A stretch of DNA of 64,000 nt, taken from Prevotella sp. (GTDB lineage: Bacteria > Bacteroidota > Bacteroidia > Bacteroidales > Bacteroidaceae). The notes beneath the pieces were generated by a model, which had not been told where the DNA came from, did not search any database, and worked only from the letters and a program-made list of their open reading frames with translations. Position 1 is the first letter of the stretch. Each line of letters opens with the position of its first letter. The position numbers and the translations under genes were made by a program. The stretch lies in NCBI GenBank assembly GCA_015060485.1, contig SUYI01000011.1, positions 25,149 to 89,148 of the forward strand, read 5' to 3'. Of this stretch, positions 50,238-57,221 are shown piece by piece.

Positions 50238-51416
50238 ATGAAACAACTAATGACTATTGCTGCTGCAGCCATCCTCGCGATGAGCTGCGGCAGCTCTTCG
50301 CAAAAGGCCGACGACCCGTTGGCCGACAGCGGGCGCACGCAGCGCACCGAGACCCTGCTCGCCAACCTCGTGGCGCTGGGCGACAGCAGCGTCTACCTCT
50401 TCGGACAGCACGACGCCACCGTCTACGGCATCGGCTGGCAGGCCGACTACGCCAACGACTCCACCGTCCATCAGCGCAGCGACGTCAAGAGCATCTGCGG
50501 CGACCACCCTGCCCTGCTTAGCTTCGACCTCGGCCACATCGAGCTCGGCGACAGCCTGAACCTCGACGGCGTGCCCTTCCAGCGCATCCGCCAGGAAGCC
50601 ATCGCCCACTTCGACCGCGGCGGCATGGTGACCCTCTCGTGGCACCTCGACAATCCCCTCAGCGGCGGCACCTCATGGGTCGCCGACTCCCTGCGCGACA
50701 TCGAGACTCGAACCGTCCCCTCCGTTTTAGACGGAGGTGAAAAGCACGAGCTGTTCCTCTCGTGGGTCGACCGCGTGGCACAGTTCCTCAACTCCCTCGA
50801 GACACCCTATGGCGTACGCGTTCCCGTCCTGTTCCGCCCATGGCACGAACACACCGGTTCCTGGTTCTGGTGGGGACAGCAGCATTGCACCGCTGAACAG
50901 TATAAGGCACTATGGCGCACCACCGTCGACCGGCTCCGGGCACAGGGCGTCACCAATGCCCTCTACGCCTACTCCCCAGGCACCGAGAGCGACGGCGACG
51001 AAGCCGCATATCTCGAGCGCTATCCCGGCGACGACTACATCGACCTCCTGGGACTCGACTGCTACTGCTGGGCACCCGATGCCGACACCACGCAGATAGC
51101 CCGTTATGCCGCCACACTCGACAAGAACCTGCAGATGGTATGCCGTCTGGCCAGACAGCACCACAAGGCTGCCGCACTCACCGAGACCGGCTACGAATGT
51201 CTGAAGACCCCCGACTGGTGGACCCACACCCTGGCACCCGTCCTCGAGCGGCACCCCATCAGCTACGTCCTCGTCTGGCGCAATGCCCACAACCGCCCCA
51301 ACCACTACTTCGCCCCCTACCCCGGCCAGCAGTCAGCGTCCGACTTCGTCCGCTTCTACAACGACCCCCGCACGCTGTTCCTCGCCGACCTCAACGGCCT
51401 CTATCTAAAGAAATAG
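50238..51416 (+). CDS. GH26-family beta-mannanase lipoprotein
   Basis: 392 residues from the ATG at 50238 (codons before it belong to the intergenic junction). The lipid cysteine is C17 (AMSC). Catalytic residues match GH26: acid/base E204 in FRPWHEHTGSWFWWG and nucleophile E316 in LTETGYE, at normal spacing. The N-terminal LFGQHDATVYGIGW is also typical of the family. GH26 enzymes mostly hydrolyse beta-1,4-mannan or mannobiose units. It is the last gene of the operon and is followed by a strong terminator at 51441. Codon use is noticeably GC-rich towards the 3' end. Confidence 0.92.
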   Translation: MKQLMTIAAAAILAMSCGSSSQKADDPLADSGRTQRTETLLANLVALGDSSVYLFGQHDATVYGIGWQADYANDSTVHQRSDVKSICGDHPALLSFDLGHIELGDSLNLDGVPFQRIRQEAIAHFDRGGMVTLSWHLDNPLSGGTSWVADSLRDIETRTVPSVLDGGEKHELFLSWVDRVAQFLNSLETPYGVRVPVLFRPWHEHTGSWFWWGQQHCTAEQYKALWRTTVDRLRAQGVTNALYAYSPGTESDGDEAAYLERYPGDDYIDLLGLDCYCWAPDADTTQIARYAATLDKNLQMVCRLARQHHKAAALTETGYECLKTPDWWTHTLAPVLERHPISYVLVWRNAHNRPNHYFAPYPGQQSASDFVRFYNDPRTLFLADLNGLYLKK

Positions 51417-51440
51417 AGAAACAAGGTAAATAATAATTAT

Positions 51441-51479
51441 CGTTCATTGTACGCAAAAATCGTGCAATGAACGTTTTTT
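51441..51479 (+). terminator. Rho-independent terminator after the mannan-type operon
   Basis: A 13-bp stem CGTTCATTGTACG / CGTGCAATGAACG with one G-U pair, a 7-nt A-rich loop and six Ts. The same stem core (CGTTCATTG / CAATGAACG) recurs at 57079. Confidence 0.9.
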
Positions 51480-51567
51480 GTTAGTGTTTGTATCATATTT
51501 TATAGGGGATATGGTGGGAAAAGCGTTATTTTGCAGCAGATTTCGAAACTAAAAACAAACAAGAAGT

Positions 51568-53235
51568 ATGAAAAAGGTATTATTGATTTTGATGACAGTC
51601 ATGGTGACCACGCTATCCGCTGAGGCCCAAGTCAGGCCGACGGTGTTGGGCGACAAGCATGCCATGCTGAAAGTGAAACAAGGAGAACGGTTTCTGCTGC
51701 TGCCCGTGCAGGAGTCGGAAGACATTGCAGCCATTGCCGTACTGAACGGACAGAATGAAATGGAGCAGCGACTGAACGTGAAACTGGCCATCGACCGTGT
51801 GGACTATTACGTACCTTATGAATTAAAGGGTGCCGCGCTGTTGGATATAGAGTTCCACGGTGACCGCAGACAAAAGGGCGCAGTAGGAGAATTTGTCTGC
51901 TGGAAGGAGATGAAATACAGCAATACGTTCGACACGACCAATCGTGAGAAGTTTCGCCCGGCTTATCACCACACTCCACTATATGGTTGGATGAATGATC
52001 CCAATGGCATGTTTTATAAGGATGGCGTATGGCACTTGTATTTCCAGTGGAATCCCTACGGGTCTCAGTGGGAAAACATGACATGGGGACACTCCACCTC
52101 GCGCGACCTTATTCATTGGGATGCTCAACCGATGGCTATCGAAATGGACTGGCTGGGCAGTATATTCAGTGGTTCGTGTGTGACCCATGGTGATGAGGTT
52201 GTAGCCTTCTACACCTCTGCAGGTCATCATCAGACACAGTCGATGGCCGTTTCGAAGGATGGTGGCCGTTCCTTTAAGAAATATAGTGGCAATCCCGTTC
52301 TATCGACCAGTGACGTACCCGATTTCCGTGATCCGAAGGCTTTCTGGAACGAGGATGTCAAGGCATGGAACCTCATTCTTGCTGCCGGTCAGGAAATGCG
52401 CATCTATTCCTCGAAGGACTTGAAGGAGTGGAAGTACGAATCGTCGTTCGGCAAGGAATATGGCAATCACAGCGGTGTATGGGAATGTCCCGACTTGATC
52501 AAGATAGACGGGAAGTGGGTACTCATCTGCAACATCAACCCTGGTGGACCGTTTGGAGGTAGTGCTACCCAATACTTCATTGGTCAGTTCGACGGCAAGA
52601 AGTTTACCTGCGAGTCGATGCCGAAGGTGACGAAATGGCTTGACTATGGAAAGGACCATTACGCCACAGTGTCGTTCTATAATGCCCCGGAAAATCGTCG
52701 CGTGGTGCTGGCATGGATGTCGAACTGGCAGTATGCCAACCAAGTACCTACGAAGCAGTTCCGCAGCGCCAACTCGATTCCCCGCGACCTTGGACTCTTT
52801 ACTCATGGTGAGGAAACGTATGTCAGCGTGGTACCCTCGAAGGAGATGTTGGCAGTACGTAGCAACAAGCTGAAAAAGCCTACTGAGACTTGCGAGGTGT
52901 TGGTAGATACCAAGAATTATTCGGAGATTGTGCTCTCGAACACAAAGGGCGAGCAGGTAGTGATGACCTACGATGCTGCGAAACAGACCTTCACGATGGA
53001 CCGCACGAAGAGTGGTGATGTTGAGTTCAGCGAAGCCTTCCCCTGTGTGACCGAAGCCCCCACATACGGACAAATCAAACAGTTGCGCATCTTCATCGAC
53101 CGCTGTTCGATAGAGGCATTCGATGCAGAGGGCAAAATGTCGATGACCAACCTTGTATTCCCATCAGAGCCTTATAATACGATTAAGGTGAAGGGTGGCA
53201 AGACGACAATTTATGAGATAAAGGTAAAAAAGTAA
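51568..53235 (+). CDS. GH32-family fructan hydrolase (levanase/inulinase type)
   Basis: 555 residues with a type I signal peptide (ending TLSAEAQ, no lipobox), so probably periplasmic. An N-terminal beta domain (about 25-120) precedes the five-bladed propeller. Catalytic residues are all present: nucleophile D144 in YGWMNDPNG, transition-state stabiliser D255 in FRDPKAF, and acid/base E306 in WECPDL. The C-terminal beta-sandwich ends LRIFIDRCSIEAFDAEGKMSMTNLVFP. It releases fructose from fructans for the porter and kinase encoded next. Its last codons and stop lie in a GGTAAAAA repeat. The promoter is not clear; TTATTTTG at 51526-51533 is a near match to the -7 element. Confidence 0.95.
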   Translation: MKKVLLILMTVMVTTLSAEAQVRPTVLGDKHAMLKVKQGERFLLLPVQESEDIAAIAVLNGQNEMEQRLNVKLAIDRVDYYVPYELKGAALLDIEFHGDRRQKGAVGEFVCWKEMKYSNTFDTTNREKFRPAYHHTPLYGWMNDPNGMFYKDGVWHLYFQWNPYGSQWENMTWGHSTSRDLIHWDAQPMAIEMDWLGSIFSGSCVTHGDEVVAFYTSAGHHQTQSMAVSKDGGRSFKKYSGNPVLSTSDVPDFRDPKAFWNEDVKAWNLILAAGQEMRIYSSKDLKEWKYESSFGKEYGNHSGVWECPDLIKIDGKWVLICNINPGGPFGGSATQYFIGQFDGKKFTCESMPKVTKWLDYGKDHYATVSFYNAPENRRVVLAWMSNWQYANQVPTKQFRSANSIPRDLGLFTHGEETYVSVVPSKEMLAVRSNKLKKPTETCEVLVDTKNYSEIVLSNTKGEQVVMTYDAAKQTFTMDRTKSGDVEFSEAFPCVTEAPTYGQIKQLRIFIDRCSIEAFDAEGKMSMTNLVFPSEPYNTIKVKGGKTTIYEIKVKK

Positions 53236-53252
53236 AAAGGTAAAAAAATAAA
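53222..53252 (+). repeat. GGTAAAAA repeat across the GH32 stop codon
   Basis: The repeat supplies the terminal KVKK and TAA of the GH32 gene and continues to within 7 bases of the next ATG (53259). Confidence 0.65.
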
Positions 53253-53258
53253 ATAACT

Positions 53259-54437
53259 ATGGGTAATCAGAACAAATCGATTTTCCTCATCCCCGTGATG
53301 CTCTGCTTCTTCTGCATGGGCTTCGTAGATCTGGTGGGCATTGCCTCCAACTATGTAAAGGCTGATCTGGGTCTTAGCGACTCTGTGGCCAACGTGTTCC
53401 CCTCACTGGTGTTCTTCTGGTTCCTGATTTTCAGCGTTCCCACAGGCATGCTGATGAACAAGATTGGACGTAAGAATACGGTGTTGCTCTCGCTGGTGGT
53501 GACTGTCGTGTCGCTGCTCATACCGCTTTTCGGCAATAGCTTTGCAGTGATGTTAGTAGCTTTCTCGCTGCTTGGCATCGGTAACGCCCTGATGCAGACC
53601 AGCATCAACCCCCTGGCCATGCTGATTATCGGCGACAAGAACCTGGCATCTACACTGACCTTCGGACAGTTTGTCAAGGCCATTGCCTCGTTCCTTGCCC
53701 CCTATCTTGCCATGTGGGGAGCTACACAGGCCATGCCGACGTTTGGCTACGACTGGCGCGTGCTGTTCCTCATTTACTTCATCGTGGGTGTGCTGGCCAC
53801 GCTGTTGCTGTGGTTGACTCCCATCTATGAAGATTTAGAAGGTAAGAAGGAAGAAGGAAGAGGTGTAGTCAGCGAATTCGTCGACTGCTTCAAACTGCTG
53901 GGCAAGCCCATCGTACTGCTGTCGTTCCTGGGAATCATGTGTCATGTAGGTATCGACGTTGGAACTAACACCACAGCTCCAAAACTTTTGATGGAACGTG
54001 TAGGTATGTCGCTCAATGAGGCTGCCTTTGCTACTTCGCTCTATTTCATCTTCCGTACCATCGGTGCCCTGACAGGATCATTCTTCCTCCGAGTGATGAA
54101 GACTCGCTGGTTTTTTATCTTCAGCGTCTTACTAATGGCAACCAGCATGGCACTGATGTTCGGTGGACAGACAAAGACAATACTCTACGTGGCTATCGCT
54201 TTGGTTGGCTATGGCAACTCCAACATCTTCTCTATGGCCTTCAGTGAAGCCCTGCTCTCTGTGCCCGACAAGCAGAACGAGGTTTCGGGTCTGATGATCA
54301 TGGGTCTCTTCGGCGGCACCATCTTCCCGCTTCTGATGGGCTTTGCCAGCGATGCCGTCGGTCAGGCCGGAGCAGTCATCATCATGGCTCTTGGTGTCAT
54401 CTACCTCTTTACCTATATTCCACAAGTGAAACATTAA
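53259..54437 (+). CDS. MFS sugar porter, FucP-like (probable fructose importer)
   Basis: 392 residues with 12 predicted helices. The first helix region (FLIPVMLCFFCMGFVDLVGIASNYVKADLGLSDSVANVFPSLVFFWFL) and NKIGRKNTVL loop between helices 2 and 3 match the FucP branch of the major facilitator superfamily, which are sugar:proton symporters. Its position between the GH32 and a fructokinase gene indicates fructose uptake across the inner membrane. A 13-bp gap to the kinase supports one operon. Confidence 0.9.
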   Translation: MGNQNKSIFLIPVMLCFFCMGFVDLVGIASNYVKADLGLSDSVANVFPSLVFFWFLIFSVPTGMLMNKIGRKNTVLLSLVVTVVSLLIPLFGNSFAVMLVAFSLLGIGNALMQTSINPLAMLIIGDKNLASTLTFGQFVKAIASFLAPYLAMWGATQAMPTFGYDWRVLFLIYFIVGVLATLLLWLTPIYEDLEGKKEEGRGVVSEFVDCFKLLGKPIVLLSFLGIMCHVGIDVGTNTTAPKLLMERVGMSLNEAAFATSLYFIFRTIGALTGSFFLRVMKTRWFFIFSVLLMATSMALMFGGQTKTILYVAIALVGYGNSNIFSMAFSEALLSVPDKQNEVSGLMIMGLFGGTIFPLLMGFASDAVGQAGAVIIMALGVIYLFTYIPQVKH

Positions 54438-54450
54438 ACAAACAAATATT

Positions 54451-55338
54451 ATGGCTAACAAACGTTATGTAGTAGGACTCGGCGAAGTCCTGTGGGACGT
54501 ACTCCCCGAAGGCAAGAAACTGGGCGGTGCCCCTGCCAATTTCGCCTATCATGCAGGACAGTTCCTGGGTAATGACAACACCATCGCCATCAGTGCACTG
54601 GGTGAGGACAAACTGGCCGAAGAGACCATCGAGGCTTTGGAAGAACACAATCTGAAATACCTGCTGCCTCGTGTGAAACACCCCACAGGAACAGTGCAGG
54701 TAACGCTCTCCGGTGACGGCATTCCAGCCTACGAAATCAAGGAGAACGTGGCATGGGACAACATCCCCTACACGCCCGAGATAGCAGCAATCGCCAAGAA
54801 CTGCCGCGCCGTCTGCTTCGGCTCCTTGGCTCAGCGTAGTGTGACATCATGGGCTACCATTCGTCAGTTCCTGGACGATACGCCAGCCGACTGCCTGAAG
54901 ATTTTCGATATCAACCTGCGTCAGCAGTTCTATACGAAGAATGTCATCGAAGAGTCGCTGAAGCGTTGCAATATCCTGAAGATTAACGACGAGGAACTGG
55001 TGGTCATCAACCGCATGTACGGTTATGAGGGTCTTGACATGCGAAGTGCTTGCGAAAAGATATTGAATGCATACAACCTGAAGATGCTCGTGCTGACCTG
55101 TGGAACCAACGGCTCTTATGTGTTTACCGATGACGGACTCACATCGTTCCAGGATACGCCAAAGGTAGAAGTGGCCGATACCGTAGGGGCTGGCGACTCG
55201 TTTACCGGTTCGTTCTGTGCCAGCATCATCATAGGCAAACCCGTACAGGAGGCCCATAAGAAGGCTGTCGAAGTCTCTGCTTTTGTTTGTACCCAGAACG
55301 GTGCCATGCCCACATTGCCTCCCAACCTGCTTAAATAA
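54451..55338 (+). CDS. PfkB-family fructokinase
   Basis: 295 residues of the ribokinase/PfkB family: N-terminal VVGLGEVLWDVLPEGKKLGGAPANFAYHAGQFLG (the GGAPAN sugar-binding segment) and C-terminal DTVGAGDSFTGSF with the catalytic base D249 (GAGDSF 246-251). The length is normal. It phosphorylates fructose to fructose-6-phosphate in the cytoplasm, completing the GH32-porter-kinase path. Followed 22 bp later by a terminator. Confidence 0.95.
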   Translation: MANKRYVVGLGEVLWDVLPEGKKLGGAPANFAYHAGQFLGNDNTIAISALGEDKLAEETIEALEEHNLKYLLPRVKHPTGTVQVTLSGDGIPAYEIKENVAWDNIPYTPEIAAIAKNCRAVCFGSLAQRSVTSWATIRQFLDDTPADCLKIFDINLRQQFYTKNVIEESLKRCNILKINDEELVVINRMYGYEGLDMRSACEKILNAYNLKMLVLTCGTNGSYVFTDDGLTSFQDTPKVEVADTVGAGDSFTGSFCASIIIGKPVQEAHKKAVEVSAFVCTQNGAMPTLPPNLLK

Positions 55339-55360
55339 TAAAAGATAGGTGTAATGATAG

Positions 55361-55389
55361 TCCCCAGCGGTCCTGCTGGGGATTTTTTT
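55361..55389 (+). terminator. Rho-independent terminator after the fructokinase gene
   Basis: Stem TCCCCAGC / GCTGGGGA with a 6-nt loop and seven Ts. It separates the GH32-porter-kinase transcript from the regulator. Confidence 0.9.
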
Positions 55390-55433
55390 GTGTTTTTTTG
55401 CCGCAAAAAGGAACAACATTGCAGATTATTTTG

Positions 55434-55441
55434 TAATTTTG
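55434..55441 (+). promoter_or_regulatory. -7 promoter element (TAATTTTG) for the regulator gene
   Basis: Exact TAnnTTTG match 30 nt before the ATG at 55471. The -33 region is poor. Confidence 0.5.
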
Positions 55442-55470
55442 CATGCAGAACATTAACTAACGAACTAAAT

Positions 55471-57033
55471 ATGCGACAAATACTAACCATCGGTACGGTG
55501 CTTTCTGTACTTTTGATTTTCCTTACGGGTTGTACTCGTGAGCGACCACGCTATGTGATTGGAGTATCCCAATGTTCTGACGACATTTGGCGTGAGAAAC
55601 AGAATGCGGAGTTACGCATGGGGGCCTATCTGCAGGGCGATGTGGAGCTACGCTTCGCTGCGGCTTACGATAGCGACGAGCGACAAGTGCAACAGATAGA
55701 CAGTCTGGTGGCAACGGGTATTGACCTGCTGATTGTTGCCCCTAATCAGGTGCAAACCATCTCGCCTGCCATCGACCGCGCTTACGACAAGGGCATCCCA
55801 GTCATTGTGTTTGAACGCAAGACCAATTCACAGAAGTACACCGCCTTTATTGGTGCCGACAACTACGAGATGGGCCGTGTAATGGGTGAATACATTGCCT
55901 CGCAAACGCACGGCAAGGGACGTGTCGTGGAACTGATGGGTTTAGAAGGCTCGTCGCCAGCCATCGAACGTCACAATGGCTTTGCTGATGCCCTGAAGAA
56001 TTTTCCAAACATTAAGATTATAGCCACCCTACAAGGCGACTGGACAGAGGAAAGTGCTGTCAAGGCCATTCAGAATTATCAGGGTAACTTGAGTAGCGTT
56101 GACTTTGTCTTCGGACAGAACGACCGCATGGCTATCGGAGCCCGTAAGGCTCTCTCAAACCTCACTCCTCACTCCCCACTCCTCACAAAATTCTGCGGCA
56201 TCGACGGTCTGCCCGGCGAGGACGGCGGCATCCAGTTGGTATGTGACTCTATTCTCGATGCATCTTACATCTATCCTACGCATGGTGACCAACTGATTCA
56301 ATTGGCTATAGACATCCTCGACAGCAAACCCTTCGAGAAAGAGACGCTGCTGATGTCAGCCCTCGTTACTCGCGACAATGCCCGTGTGCTGTTGATGCAA
56401 AACGAGGAGATAATGCGTCAGTCAGACTATCTTGACCAATTGCATAATCGTGCAGACAGCTATCTTGAACAATTAGGAACCCAACGTGTTGTTAATTGGA
56501 TGGCCATCGGAGTCATCGTCTTACTGCTATTGACCATCGTGCTGTTCTACCGTTATCACCTCAGTAAGGTCAAATTGCAACATGAGCGCGTGGTGAACAC
56601 CCTGTGGAACTTGAAACCAGAGGATGTTCCGACACCGCCAGCAGCCGAACAGACTGAGAGTCCGGAGAACGGGGAAGCAAGGGAAGGTTCTGAAGCAAAA
56701 AACGACCCTGCTACAACCTCCATCTTCATCACCCGCTTTAAGGAAGTTGTCAAGAAACGGTTGGACGATAGTGACGTCAGTGTGGAAGATTTGGCTGCCG
56801 ACATGAACCTCAGCCGCGTTCAACTCTACCGTAAAGTCAAGGCCGTCACAGGTTCCTCACCAGTCGAATTGTTGCGAACGGCCCGTCTGAACCGAGGCTA
56901 TCAGCTGTTGCTCACTTCCGACCTCTCCATTAGCGAAGTTGCCTATCAAGTCGGTTTTACCGCTCCTTCGTATTTCACCAAGTGTTTCAAAGAAGAATAC
57001 GGCTTATTGCCAGGTGACGTCAGGGAAAGGTAA
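55471..57033 (+). CDS. Membrane-anchored one-component regulator: periplasmic sugar-binding domain, TM helix, AraC domain
   Basis: 520 residues from the ATG at 55471; the longer frame to 55354 runs through the terminator and is rejected. The N-terminus looks like a lipoprotein signal (LLIFLTGC, C21), followed by a type I periplasmic-binding-protein domain (YVIGVSQCSDDIWREKQNAELRMGA, then DLLIVAPNQVQTISPAIDRAYDKGIPVIVFER). One helix (WMAIGVIVLLLLTIVLFY, about 345-362) is followed by a short linker and a C-terminal AraC helix-turn-helix (VSVEDLAADMNLSRVQLYRKVKAVTGSSPVELL, then SISEVAYQVGFTAPSYFTKCFKEEYG). There is no histidine kinase or receiver, unlike hybrid two-component regulators. It probably senses fructose or a fructan product in the periplasm and activates the fructan genes on both sides. 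Confidence 0.85.
   Translation: MRQILTIGTVLSVLLIFLTGCTRERPRYVIGVSQCSDDIWREKQNAELRMGAYLQGDVELRFAAAYDSDERQVQQIDSLVATGIDLLIVAPNQVQTISPAIDRAYDKGIPVIVFERKTNSQKYTAFIGADNYEMGRVMGEYIASQTHGKGRVVELMGLEGSSPAIERHNGFADALKNFPNIKIIATLQGDWTEESAVKAIQNYQGNLSSVDFVFGQNDRMAIGARKALSNLTPHSPLLTKFCGIDGLPGEDGGIQLVCDSILDASYIYPTHGDQLIQLAIDILDSKPFEKETLLMSALVTRDNARVLLMQNEEIMRQSDYLDQLHNRADSYLEQLGTQRVVNWMAIGVIVLLLLTIVLFYRYHLSKVKLQHERVVNTLWNLKPEDVPTPPAAEQTESPENGEAREGSEAKNDPATTSIFITRFKEVVKKRLDDSDVSVEDLAADMNLSRVQLYRKVKAVTGSSPVELLRTARLNRGYQLLLTSDLSISEVAYQVGFTAPSYFTKCFKEEYGLLPGDVRER
56158..56188 (+). repeat. CTCACTCCTCAC-type coding repeat in the regulator
   Basis: Short imperfect CTCACTC/CTCCTCA units encode NLTPHSPLLTKF in the sugar-binding domain, resembling the repeats in modules D and E. 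Confidence 0.5.
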
Positions 57034-57068
57034 AAAAGTAAAAAGGTAAAAAAGGTAAAAGGGTAAAA
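57030..57068 (+). repeat. GGTAAAAA repeat after the regulator gene
   Basis: Four imperfect units begin in the last codon (R-stop) and supply the TAA of the regulator gene; a terminator follows at 57079. Confidence 0.65.
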
Positions 57069-57078
57069 TATGAAATAT

Positions 57079-57120
57079 CGTTCATTGTCTAACAGAAATG
57101 TTGCAATGAACGTTTTTTTT
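57079..57120 (+). terminator. Rho-independent terminator after the regulator gene
   Basis: Stem CGTTCATTG / CAATGAACG, 16-nt loop, eight Ts. The stem is identical to the core of the terminator at 51441. Confidence 0.85.
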
Positions 57121-57164
57121 ATCTCTATGAAACATCTTTTTCATCCCGTACACGTTAAATACAG

Positions 57165-57172
57165 TACTTTTG
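57165..57172 (+). promoter_or_regulatory. -7 promoter element (TACTTTTG) for the fructan SusC/SusD operon
   Basis: Exact TAnnTTTG match about 50 nt before the SusC ATG at 57222. No consensus -33 TTTG is seen, which fits control by the AraC-type regulator encoded upstream. Confidence 0.55.
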
Positions 57173-57221
57173 CATCAGAATTTGAAACAAGAGTACTAAC
57201 CCAATTAAAAGAAAAAAGCAA

